Shown here: positions 7,937 through 14,953 of the stretch, piece after piece | Position numbering within the stretch: the stretch's first letter is position 1 | How the letters are laid out: every line of letters begins with the position of its first letter | DNA from: Oscillospiraceae bacterium | GTDB lineage: Bacteria > Bacillota > Clostridia > Oscillospirales > Acutalibacteraceae | Direction: 5' to 3' | Assembly (NCBI GenBank): GCA_029225165.1 | Contig: JAQXVY010000031.1 | Location: forward strand, 1 to 40,580 | DNA: 40,580 nt | The notes under the pieces: generated by a model | Database searches by the model: none | Told to the model about the DNA's origin: nothing | The model's input: the letters and a program-made list of their open reading frames with translations, nothing else | Translations under genes and position numbers: made by a program

Positions 7937-8818
7937 TTAACCCTTAACAGCACCGGCAACAACGCCCTCAATGATATACTTCTGACAAGCAAAGTAGAAG
8001 ATAACAATTGGTACAATAGAAAGAACAATAAGAGCCATAATGGCACTTGTGTCTGTGTGACCGTAGCTACCGTTTAGGTACTGAATGTGTATTGGGATAG
8101 TCTTGTATTTACCCTTGTCAAGGATGAGGTAGGGCAGGAGGTAGTCGTTCCAAATCCACATTGTTTCAAGAATACCAACTGAAATAAAGGTTGGTTTCAT
8201 AATTGGGAGAACAACGCTGAAGAATGTTCTGATAGGACCTGCACCGTCAACATCGGCAGCCTCTTCAATTTCAACAGGAATACTCTTGACAAAGCCTGTG
8301 AACATAAACACCGCCAAGCCTGCGCCAAAGCCAAGGTAGATAATCAAAATACCCCAAGGTGTTGTCAGGTTAAGTGTATCGGCTGTCTTTGAAAGTGTGA
8401 ACATAACCATCTGGAAAGGTACAACCATTGAGAAAATGCAGAAATAGTAAATGATTTTGCAAACAAGGCTGTTTGACCTTGACAGATACCATGCACACAT
8501 TGATGTACAGAAGAGTATTAGGAAAACACCGCCGACTGTAATGAACAAGCTGCACAGAATGGTCTTGTAGAATGGAAAGTTGCCGTAGAACATACCTGTG
8601 ATGTAGCTTTTAAAGCCGTAGAAGGTGTCAGCATTTGGCAGGGCAAAAAGCTCCGTGCTGATGCCGGCATTTGTCTTAAAGGAGTTCATCACAACAACAA
8701 CGATTGGCATTACATAGAATATTGAAACAACCGTGAACAAAACTGTGAGGATTTTCATACCCAAAGTTTGCTTCTTTTTAGGTGCCTTTTCCTTTGGTTT
8801 AGCCTGAACCTTTGCCAT
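7937..8818 (-). CDS. Carbohydrate ABC transporter permease, MalG type
   Basis: A 293-aa inner membrane protein with six predicted membrane segments. The EAA loop that docks the ATPase is present: EEAADVDGAGPIRTFFSVVL followed by PIMKP. The basic N-terminus (KPKEKAPKKK) is cytoplasmic. With the neighbouring permease it forms the channel of a CUT1-type sugar importer. Its ATG overlaps the TAA of the upstream permease by one base, so the pair is translationally coupled. No ATP-binding gene is found in this operon; a shared MsmX/MsmK-type ATPase elsewhere is the usual solution (inference). The substrate is not shown by the sequence. Confidence 0.93.
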   Translation of the reverse strand: MAKVQAKPKEKAPKKKQTLGMKILTVLFTVVSIFYVMPIVVVVMNSFKTNAGISTELFALPNADTFYGFKSYITGMFYGNFPFYKTILCSLFITVGGVFLILFCTSMCAWYLSRSNSLVCKIIYYFCIFSMVVPFQMVMFTLSKTADTLNLTTPWGILIIYLGFGAGLAVFMFTGFVKSIPVEIEEAADVDGAGPIRTFFSVVLPIMKPTFISVGILETMWIWNDYLLPYLILDKGKYKTIPIHIQYLNGSYGHTDTSAIMALIVLSIVPIVIFYFACQKYIIEGVVAGAVKG

Positions 8819-9693
8819 TATTGCTGCACCTCCCTCTTTCTTGTAATTGCAAGCTGTGCAAGGGCAATTACAACAACGATAACGAAGAAGATAACTGCCT
8901 CGGCCTGACCAACACCACGGGAATTTGCATTGGAATAGAAGGTGTTGTAGATATTAAGCGCCATCATTTCCGTTTGATAAATCATTGTTCCGCTTTCGGA
9001 AACCACACCCGGCGCACCGCCTGTGAGGGCAAGGTTTTGGTCGAACAGCTTAAATGAGTTTGTAAGTGTAAGGAATGTACAAATGGTGATGGAAGGCATC
9101 ATCATTGGAATTGTAACATTCTTTAGTAACTGCTTTTTATTTGCACCGTCAATTTTGGCAGCCTCATACAAATCGCTGGGCACACTTTGGAAACCGGCTA
9201 TGTAAATAATCATCATATATCCGGCTTGTTGCCAACACATCAGTATTATCAGTCCCCAAAAACCAAAGGTTGAGTTAAGGGCAAGGTTTGTGCCGTAGTG
9301 CTTTAGTACACCGTTGAAAATCTGTTGCCAGATAAAACCAAGGATAATACCGCCAATGAGGTTAGGCATAAAGAATACAGTTCTGAAAACATTAGAACCT
9401 CTTATGCCCAGTGTCAGAGCATAAGCAACAAAGAAAGCAATAAGGTTAATAAGCACAACTGATACCACAACAAACAGTGCGGTAAACCAGAACGAACGGA
9501 GAAATCCCTCGTTTTCAAAAGCCTTAACATAGTTGTCAAGTCCTATAAACTTTGCGTTGCTTGTTGTCCTGAATTTGCAAAAGGAAAGATATACACCGCT
9601 GAAAAAGGGATATATAAAACCAATTATAAAGGCTGCAAATGTTGGAAGTACAAATATAAGTGAATAAATTTTTCTTTTGGGTTTTCTAAACAT
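8818..9693 (-). CDS. Carbohydrate ABC transporter permease, MalF type
   Basis: A 291-aa protein of six membrane segments with the EAA loop YEAAKIDGANKKQLLKNVTI followed by PMMMPS. It is the partner of the downstream permease. It begins 84 bases after the binding-protein gene; the gap contains a GC-rich terminator-like hairpin, so its expression is probably lower than that of the binding protein. The start ATG at 9693 has the weak ribosome site GAAAGGCAAATG, which would also keep its level low. Confidence 0.93.
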   Translation of the reverse strand: MFRKPKRKIYSLIFVLPTFAAFIIGFIYPFFSGVYLSFCKFRTTSNAKFIGLDNYVKAFENEGFLRSFWFTALFVVVSVVLINLIAFFVAYALTLGIRGSNVFRTVFFMPNLIGGIILGFIWQQIFNGVLKHYGTNLALNSTFGFWGLIILMCWQQAGYMMIIYIAGFQSVPSDLYEAAKIDGANKKQLLKNVTIPMMMPSITICTFLTLTNSFKLFDQNLALTGGAPGVVSESGTMIYQTEMMALNIYNTFYSNANSRGVGQAEAVIFFVIVVVIALAQLAITRKREVQQ

Positions 9694-9715
9694 AACATTT
9701 GCCTTTCATATTTTG

Positions 9716-9742
9716 AAAAAGGGGGAGCGTTGTCGCTCCCCC
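9716..9742 (-). terminator. Intra-operon terminator or attenuator between binding protein and permease
   Basis: Perfect 9-bp, GC-rich stem GGGGGAGCG (9721-9729) / CGCTCCCCC (9734-9742), four-base loop, and a five-U tail on the minus strand (9716-9720). It lies between two genes of one operon, so partial read-through or 3'-end protection of the upstream mRNA is the likely role. Confidence 0.8.
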
Positions 9743-9777
9743 TGTCCGACAGATTAATACATAAGCGGTTAATTTAA

Positions 9778-11103
9778 TTAGCCGTTAGCCTTTGCGTACT
9801 CAGTTTTCCAACCGTCAACGAAAGCCTTAACAACATCGTCCCACTTACCTGTGCCGGCTGCATACTGTGTAAGAGCTGTACCTACACCGTTTTTCCAGTC
9901 TTCACTTGGCATTGTTGTGAAGTTCCAGGATACAGGTTCCTTACCTGCTGCTGTGTATTCTGTGTCAGCCTTAACGAATACATTTGTTGCTTCCTTAGCA
10001 TTCTTGAAAGGAATTACAAATCCCATATCGTCAGCCATAGCCTTTGTACCCTTGTCAGAGGATACGCACCACTTCATAAAGTCAAGAGTTGCCTTCTGGT
10101 CAGCTTCACTTGAGTTCTTGTTAACTACCCAGTAGTTTTCAGAGCCTGTGCAAAGTCCCTGATTCTCTTCGCCCTCAGCACCAATGTAAATTGGGAGCAT
10201 ACCAAGGTCATCGTCTGTCATACCGTTTTCTGTAAGGATACCGTATTCCCAAGAACCGTTCTGGAAGAATACTGATTCGCCCTTAAAGAATTCTGTTTCA
10301 GCGTCTGCACCTGTCTTGCTTGCAAGTTCAGTTGGCTTACAGGTAGAATCTGTGATGTAGAGGTCAAAGATTTGCTTGTAGTTGTCAAGGAATGTGCCCT
10401 TGATTGCGTCTGTAGATGTGATGTTGTCTGCCTTGTACTCATAGTAGATTGGGAGGTTAGCAAGGTGAGTTTTGAATCTCCAGTCAGAAGAACCGTCCAT
10501 ACCTGTTGATGCGAAAGCACCCTTAACGCCGAGAGCCTTAGCATTCTTCTGAATTTCGTCAGCAACAGTCTTTAGTTTGTCAAAGCTGTTGAGGTCTTCA
10601 ATCTTCTTAACTGATGAGAAGTCAGAGTCAAAATACTTCTGAAGTAATGTCTTGTTGTAGATGATACCGTAGGATTCGATAACATAAGCAATACCTTTAA
10701 CAGTACCTTCTGTATCCTTAAGTGCATAGCTTTCGTTTGTGAGTTCCTTGAAAACATCTGAGTCCCCAAGGTCAATACAATCGTCGTTCCAGTTAGCAAG
10801 ACCAACAGGACCATTTACCTGGAAGAGTGAAGGAGCAGTTTCCTTGTCCATTTCTGCTGTAAGAGTTTCTTCGTACTTACCCTCGGCAGCTGTTGTAACC
10901 TTTACATCAACGCCTGTTTCCTTTGTGTAAACCTTAGCAAGCTCCTGCCAAGCCTTGTCCTGTTCAGGCTTAAAGTTCAGGTAGTAAACAGAACCTTTTT
11001 CGGTTTCACTGCTACCGCAGCCTGCCAAACCTGCCATGCAAGAAGCAGCCATTAGACAAGCCATAGAGGTTGCTACTGCTTTTCTGATGATTTTCTTTTT
11101 CAT
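9778..11103 (-). CDS. Extracellular sugar-binding lipoprotein of the ABC importer
   Basis: A 441-aa family 1 solute-binding protein. It has a lipoprotein signal with lipobox L-A-G-C (modified Cys29) and an MSP-like pattern: FKPEQDKAWQELAKVYTKET near the start, VNGPVGLANW, GESVFFQNGSWEYG, and MKWCVSSDKGTKAMADDMGF near the C-terminus. It captures an oligosaccharide at the outer face of the membrane and delivers it to the two permeases. It is first in its operon with a strong site AAGGAG before the ATG and a structured leader. A maltodextrin or similar glycan would suit the GH13 enzyme nearby, but that is context only. Confidence 0.93.
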   Translation of the reverse strand: MKKKIIRKAVATSMACLMAASCMAGLAGCGSSETEKGSVYYLNFKPEQDKAWQELAKVYTKETGVDVKVTTAAEGKYEETLTAEMDKETAPSLFQVNGPVGLANWNDDCIDLGDSDVFKELTNESYALKDTEGTVKGIAYVIESYGIIYNKTLLQKYFDSDFSSVKKIEDLNSFDKLKTVADEIQKNAKALGVKGAFASTGMDGSSDWRFKTHLANLPIYYEYKADNITSTDAIKGTFLDNYKQIFDLYITDSTCKPTELASKTGADAETEFFKGESVFFQNGSWEYGILTENGMTDDDLGMLPIYIGAEGEENQGLCTGSENYWVVNKNSSEADQKATLDFMKWCVSSDKGTKAMADDMGFVIPFKNAKEATNVFVKADTEYTAAGKEPVSWNFTTMPSEDWKNGVGTALTQYAAGTGKWDDVVKAFVDGWKTEYAKANG

Positions 11104-11131
11104 AATAGTCTCCTTTTTGATAAAAAATTTT

Positions 11132-11186
11132 GTTCGTTTTTTATTAACGAACTAATAACGATAACAGACATTGCAGGTCTGTTATC
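11132..11186 (-). other. Two leader hairpins upstream of the sugar-binding protein
   Basis: GATAACAGAC (11160-11169) pairs with GTCTGTTATC (11177-11186) through a 7-base loop, and GTTCGTT (11132-11138) pairs with AACGAAC (11146-11152). In the transcript they fall between the predicted start site and the ribosome site. The first could instead be an operator for a dimeric regulator. The second is followed by a U-rich run and may act as an attenuator. Confidence 0.5.
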
Positions 11187-11199
11187 AATTTAATTTAAT

Positions 11200-11226
11200 A
11201 TTATCACAAATATACACAAATTGCAA
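11200..11226 (-). promoter_or_regulatory. Predicted promoter of the ABC importer operon
   Basis: On the minus strand TTGCAA (11221-11226), a 15-base spacer and GATAAT (11200-11205). TG two bases before the -10 makes it an extended -10, which would offset the short spacer. Confidence 0.45.
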
Positions 11227-11399
11227 TAAGTATATGTAAATATTTTTTGGAAAAATAATCTAATATTTTCAACATGTTATTTATTTATATACATATTTCA
11301 CAATGTTTTTGACAGATTACGACACTGTAAAAAAACCATTAATAAGCCAAATTTCGGTGATAAATGCAGTTTTCTTATGGCGTTTTACACCACTCGCTA

Positions 11400-11428
11400 T
11401 TGAATACAGCCACCGTTTATGTTAAAAT
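11400..11428 (+). promoter_or_regulatory. Predicted promoter of the 11457 membrane-protein gene
   Basis: TTGAAT (11400-11405) and TAAAAT (11423-11428) with a 17-base spacer, about 30 bases before the ATG. It diverges from the ABC operon promoter; the intervening 11227-11399 shows no other structure. Confidence 0.5.
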
Positions 11429-11456
11429 AAAATCATAAAATAAAAGGACTGATAAA

Positions 11457-12290
11457 ATGAAAAGTTTCAGAAATTCTGCTTTTGCAAGATTTTTCACCAA
11501 ATTCCCAAAGCTGATAACGGCAAATCTGCTGTTCTCTGTGCCACTTGCAGTATTTACGGTAATAGCCGTACTGATAGGATGGGCAACAGGCTTTAACAAT
11601 ATAATAATATGGTGTCTTGGAATTATTCCTGTATTTCCGCTATACTCCGGACTTGTAATGGTTGTAAGGAAATATGCTGTGGAAAAGAAGGATGTTCCTG
11701 TATTTGACACCTTCAAAAATGCAGTCAAAGAAAATTGGAAGGCCTTTCTACTCCACGGATTTTTTGTGAATATGCTGATTGTCTGTACAGTTTTTGCTTT
11801 ACTTTATTACTATTCACTGGCAAAGACAGATATGACCTTTGGCGGTGTGCTTACATTATATATAGTTTTTACAGTACTCCTGTTAATGATGTTGCACTAT
11901 GTACCCATTATGTCAGTTACTTATGACCTTAAAATCAAGGATATTTACAAAAATTCCTTTCTACTTGTTTTCGGAAAAATAGTTCGGAATATTATTGCAC
12001 TGATTTCTGTTGCAATTCCTGCTTTTGCAGTTTTCGTCGGTGTAATGTTTACTGAGGGAATATGGTTCTATGTAACAGGAATTTTGGCAATTCTAATTCT
12101 TCCTATGCTTTACAGCTACATTTCAATAAGCATTGTTGCAAAGGGACTTCAGGATACAGTTGGTTCATTTACGGTTGACCCCAAAAAGCCACAGCCTGTG
12201 GTCATTGAGGAATACGAAAAGGAAGTTGCAAACAAATCCGAAAGCGATTATGTTTTCATAAACGGAAAAATGGTTAAAAGGGATAAATAA
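11457..12290 (+). CDS. Multi-pass membrane protein, paralogue of the gene at 32779
   Basis: A 277-aa protein with about six membrane segments. It shares with the product at 32779-33729 a common layout: NLLFSVP near residue 25, FPLYSGLVMVVRK, YVPIMSVTYDLKIKDIYKNS, and a soluble tail ending YVFINGKMVKR. It resembles the loosely defined DUF624-type membrane proteins often found beside sugar ABC importers, and here it diverges from such an operon. Function is unknown; a role in glycan uptake or envelope physiology is a guess. ATG 11457 is preceded by AAGGACTGATAAA, and a terminator follows the stop. Confidence 0.75.
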   Translation: MKSFRNSAFARFFTKFPKLITANLLFSVPLAVFTVIAVLIGWATGFNNIIIWCLGIIPVFPLYSGLVMVVRKYAVEKKDVPVFDTFKNAVKENWKAFLLHGFFVNMLIVCTVFALLYYYSLAKTDMTFGGVLTLYIVFTVLLLMMLHYVPIMSVTYDLKIKDIYKNSFLLVFGKIVRNIIALISVAIPAFAVFVGVMFTEGIWFYVTGILAILILPMLYSYISISIVAKGLQDTVGSFTVDPKKPQPVVIEEYEKEVANKSESDYVFINGKMVKRDK

Positions 12291-12307
12291 AAAATGAGTA
12301 AATAAAA

Positions 12308-12332
12308 AGATGGGACATTTTTCGTCCCATCT
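12308..12332. terminator. Bidirectional terminator between convergent genes
   Basis: Nine-bp stem AGATGGGAC (12308-12316) / GTCCCATCT (12324-12332) with a T run on the plus side and an A run on the other, so it can end both the 11457 gene and folT. Confidence 0.92.
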
Positions 12333-12362
12333 TTTTTAATAATCTATATTGTTCAATATTGT

Positions 12363-12944
12363 TTAAGAAACTCTTTTCAGTACATTCGCCCTGTCCAAAG
12401 CCTTTACTATAAATACAATTATAAAGCCCTGAATGATAGACCAAGGAATTAGCAGGGATGCTCTGAACATAAACAGCTGAAAATAGGTAAGACCGTAGAA
12501 CATATAGATAAAGTATGTGTTAATAGCCAAACCGCCGAAAATTGTTGCACACACCTGACAAATACCGGCTCTTACAAAACCGATTTTCTCGTTGTAAAGG
12601 ATAATTCCCATAATCAAACCTTCAACCATATATCCGGCTGTGATGCCCGGTGTAAAGCTTGCCCCCGGCGGTGCAAATACATAGGAAAGCACATCACCTA
12701 AACCGGCAACTACCATTGAACAAAGTGGTCCGAAGTAGTAGGCGATTATAGCCATAGGCAGGAATGTAAAGCCTATCTTAACATAAGGGTTAAAGGCAAG
12801 TCCAAAGTTGCCGAACATACCCAAAATAACCCTAAGAGCAAGTAGCATTGCAATAATTGCAATGGACTGAACCTTGCCAAGCTCCTTTGCCGATGAAGCA
12901 AATTTCCCCGGTATTTTCTTAAAAAAATTCACAAAACTATCCAT
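12363..12944 (-). CDS. folT: ECF transporter substrate-binding protein for folate
   Basis: A 193-aa membrane protein with six predicted helices. It has the S-component signature: an Ala-rich first helix (AIIAMLLALRVILG), then YVKIGFTFLPMAIIAYYFGP and GLGDVLSYVFAPPGASFTPG, as in FolT proteins. S components bind the vitamin and dock on the shared EcfA/EcfA'/EcfT module, which is not in this window. The folate assignment rests on sequence resemblance and strongly on the tetrahydrofolate riboswitch in its leader. AGGAGG precedes the ATG at 12944. It has its own promoter, so folate control is separate from the ribU gene just upstream. Confidence 0.82.
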   Translation of the reverse strand: MDSFVNFFKKIPGKFASSAKELGKVQSIAIIAMLLALRVILGMFGNFGLAFNPYVKIGFTFLPMAIIAYYFGPLCSMVVAGLGDVLSYVFAPPGASFTPGITAGYMVEGLIMGIILYNEKIGFVRAGICQVCATIFGGLAINTYFIYMFYGLTYFQLFMFRASLLIPWSIIQGFIIVFIVKALDRANVLKRVS

Positions 12945-13016
12945 TATTTAACCTCCTTATTTTAGGTTACAGGCGTTAAATAATACTAATTTTATCACTT
13001 GTAAGAAAAAATCAGT

Positions 13017-13047
13017 AAAAAAGACGGGAGCCCAAAAAGCTCCCGTC
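13017..13047 (-). terminator. Expression-platform terminator of the folT leader
   Basis: Perfect 9-bp stem GACGGGAGC (13023-13031) / GCTCCCGTC (13039-13047), then six U on the minus strand. It sits between the THF aptamer and the folT start, so ligand binding can favour termination. Confidence 0.93.
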
Positions 13048-13064
13048 GATAGTTTAACTCTGTA

Positions 13065-13209
13065 ACAGCGGGATGCGAAACTGTAACCGCAGGTAAGGAA
13101 AAACTGAACAAATCACAAAATAATTTATAAATTCAGTCTTTACCAAGCCTTTCGTTTCTTCGGCAACTCCCCGTCCGAAGAACACTTTACGCTCCAGTTT
13201 CTACTCTGT
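13065..13209 (-). ncRNA. Tetrahydrofolate (THF) riboswitch
   Basis: Read on the minus strand, the leader carries the conserved THF aptamer pieces in order: AGAGTAGA near the 5' end, GAGCGTAAAGTG, GGGGAGTTG, AACGAAAGGC, GGTAAAG, and GCATCCCGCT near the 3' end. Pairings can be traced: ACAG with CTGT closes the element, AAACTG pairs with CAGTTT, TTCTTCGG with CCGAAGA, and GGTAA with TTACC. One arm is longer than usual: ACTGAA pairs with TTCAGT around an AT-rich loop. A terminator and then folT follow, matching the known biology of this class (folate represses uptake). Confidence 0.85.
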
Positions 13210-13219
13210 GAACAAATTT

Positions 13220-13247
13220 ATTATATCACTTTACAGGATATTGTCAA
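13220..13247 (-). promoter_or_regulatory. Promoter of the folT riboswitch leader
   Basis: On the minus strand TTGACA (13242-13247), a 16-base spacer and TATAAT (13220-13225), with TG one base before the -10 (extended -10). The start would fall at the 5' edge of the THF aptamer. Confidence 0.85.
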
Positions 13248-13260
13248 CAAAAATCTCAAT

Positions 13261-13932
13261 TTATATAATTCCTGCAAAAATCAAGAGAACAAGTATAAGC
13301 GTTGCAACGATAAATGCAGAAACAATAATGAGAATAATTGTGTTTGTCTTGAAGTTTTCGTTGTCAGCGCTTTCTCTTCTTGGCACAAGTCCCGCCTTTC
13401 TAAGGGCTGTAACAACACCCTTGTAAAGGAGAAGAATTAAAGCAGAGTTTAAAGCACCCTTAATTGCGTTAAACGGAATTAGCAAAGGGAGGAACAAGTC
13501 GAGAACAGCCTCTCTTGGCATACCAAAGAAAATCGGCGTCATAATGTAGTTCCAAAGTAGCATTACAGCCATCAGGCACAGCGAACCTGCAACAAGACCG
13601 ATAATAGCCCTTGAAAGGGTTTTCTTTTTGTAATAAACAACTGATGCAACACCGATAAATACACCGGACGCAAGGAAATTCATAAGAAAACCGATAATAC
13701 CTGTGGTGCTGATTGTCACCATTTCAATAAAGCATACCACAACAGCCATAACAAGACCGGCAATAGGGCCAAAGAGAAATCCGCCGATTGTAAGGATAAC
13801 ATCCTTTGGTTCATAGGTTAAGAATCCTCCAATATCAGGGATTCTGATGAGAATGTCCGCCGCAATGGCGATTGCTGTGAGCATAGCCATTGAGCACAAT
13901 GACTTAATACGCTCGGATGATGTTTTTGCCAT
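13261..13932 (-). CDS. ribU: ECF transporter substrate-binding protein for riboflavin
   Basis: A 223-aa membrane protein with about six helices and RibU text: TYEPKDVILTIGGFLFGP, IGFLMNFLASGVF, NYIMTPIFFG and LIPFNAIKG. It captures riboflavin or FMN precursors outside the membrane and works with the shared ECF energising module, encoded elsewhere. A long in-frame extension to 14073 is a by-product of the riboswitch leader; the true start is ATG 13930-13932, preceded by AGGAGGT and consistent with MAKTSSERIKSLC. The FMN riboswitch upstream supports both function and start. The charged tail before the last helix (RRESADNENFKTN) makes it a little longer than classic RibU. Confidence 0.92.
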   Translation of the reverse strand: MAKTSSERIKSLCSMAMLTAIAIAADILIRIPDIGGFLTYEPKDVILTIGGFLFGPIAGLVMAVVVCFIEMVTISTTGIIGFLMNFLASGVFIGVASVVYYKKKTLSRAIIGLVAGSLCLMAVMLLWNYIMTPIFFGMPREAVLDLFLPLLIPFNAIKGALNSALILLLYKGVVTALRKAGLVPRRESADNENFKTNTIILIIVSAFIVATLILVLLIFAGII

Positions 13933-13972
13933 AATAATATGACCTCCTAAAATAAATTTACAGGTAGTCGTC

Positions 13973-14002
13973 AAAAAAAATCCCCACAGTAATCTGTGGG
14001 GA
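13973..14002 (-). terminator. Expression-platform terminator of the FMN riboswitch
   Basis: Stem TCCCCACAG (13981-13989) / CTGTGGGGA (13994-14002), with an eight-U tail on the minus strand. It separates the aptamer from ribU. Confidence 0.95.
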
Positions 14003-14062
14003 ATAAAAGAGCGTAGTAAACACCTAAAAGGCGTATAATCATATGTATATGAAATATGCGTA

Positions 14063-14168
14063 TCCTCTTTCATCCGGACTATACCGTCGGTATTGGAATT
14101 TCACCAATTCAACCCAAAAAGGCTCGTGGACTTTACCACCGGTGGGGAATTTCACCCCGCCCCGAAGA
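14063..14168 (-). ncRNA. FMN riboswitch (RFN element)
   Basis: On the minus strand the invariant RFN blocks appear in order: GGGGCGGGGTGAAATTCCC, ACCGGTGGTAAAGTCC, ACGAGCC, GGTGAAATTCC, ACCGACGGTATAGTCC and GGATGAAAGA. The base stem pairs TCTTC (14164-14168) with GAGGA (14063-14067). It controls ribU: FMN binding promotes the terminator at 13973-14002. Confidence 0.97.
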
Positions 14169-14187
14169 CAACTATTCTGTTAATAAA

Positions 14188-14215
14188 ATTATATCACTAT
14201 ATTACATTTTGTCAA
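14188..14215 (-). promoter_or_regulatory. Promoter of ribU, overlapping the 3' end of the AlkD-like gene
   Basis: On the minus strand TTGACA (14210-14215), a 16-base spacer, TATAAT (14188-14193), with an extended -10 TGA. The -35 box lies inside the last codons of the AlkD-like gene. Its form is nearly the same as the folT promoter. Confidence 0.85.
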
Positions 14216-14945
14216 GGCAGTTTTTCTTGTATTCTGCAATTTTACATTTCCATTCATCGGTAACTCTGTAACTGTCCCTGATTTTTGAACAGGTCATTAA
14301 AAAGGTTTCTCTGTCATAATAATTCTCTTTTAGAAAATTAAATACCTTTTCACTATCAAAACTAAAGAGTTCAGCAGTCAGCCAAGCCTTTGCCATTTTA
14401 ACATAGTAATGTTCATTGTCAATATTTTTCAGCCTGTTCAGAATTTTATCAAAATACTTTTCGTCACCCTTGTACTGAAACATTGTGATAATTCCGTACC
14501 TTATAGCCCAAGGGTTTTGGGAATTTAGGTATTTTTCTATATAAGAAAAATATTCTTCCTTATACCTTTTAAAATCTCTGCTTTTTCCGCTACAAGAGTC
14601 GCAAACAGCCCAGTTGTTTATCCTTGGCACAAAGCTGTCGTAAAGACTGCAAAAGTCCTCATAACCACTTGTTTTTATGTTGCCCAGAACTATTCCGTAA
14701 AGCAAAGACTCCTCATAGTAATTGTCCTTGGGGAAGAGGAGAAAGCTCCGAGAATTTCCCTTTGCAATATATTTTCCAAGCTCCCTTAAAAATGGCATCC
14801 TTATTCCGATAAAGTAGTCCTTATCCTTGGTGGGAACAAGCTTGCTGTGAAAATCTCTGTATTTTAAATCAGCATTATTCTTCAAAAAAAGAATAATGCT
14901 GTCATAGTCATTTTCAGTCCAATTATCTAATATAAACTGTTCCAT
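14202..14945 (-). CDS. DNA alkylation repair protein, AlkD-like HEAT-repeat glycosylase
   Basis: A roughly 247-aa helical protein. It fits the AlkD-like family: YRDFHSKLVPTKDKDYFIGI near the N-terminus, INNWAVCDSC in the middle, NPWAIRYGIITMF, and YVKMAKAWLTAELF. The family removes bulky or positively charged alkylated bases. The start is uncertain: ATG 14945 (MEQFI) leaves 8 bases after tarJ; ATG 14966 would overlap tarJ by 13. Neither has a clear ribosome site. It is last in the surface-polymer operon, an odd neighbour, and may be present only through shared transcription. No terminator follows it; the ribU promoter begins in its 3' end. Confidence 0.82.
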   Translation of the reverse strand: MEQFILDNWTENDYDSIILFLKNNADLKYRDFHSKLVPTKDKDYFIGIRMPFLRELGKYIAKGNSRSFLLFPKDNYYEESLLYGIVLGNIKTSGYEDFCSLYDSFVPRINNWAVCDSCSGKSRDFKRYKEEYFSYIEKYLNSQNPWAIRYGIITMFQYKGDEKYFDKILNRLKNIDNEHYYVKMAKAWLTAELFSFDSEKVFNFLKENYYDRETFLMTCSKIRDSYRVTDEWKCKIAEYKKNCLDKM

Positions 14946-14953
14946 TATGATTT

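Noticed and set aside
10218..10814. Open frames opposite or offset within the sugar-binding protein gene
   Set aside because: Low-complexity Ser/Thr/Leu translations, no ribosome sites, inside a well-supported gene.
13933..14073. Long N-terminal extension of ribU
   Set aside because: The frame runs through the terminator and riboswitch leader; the ATG at 13932 with AGGAGGT is the real start.
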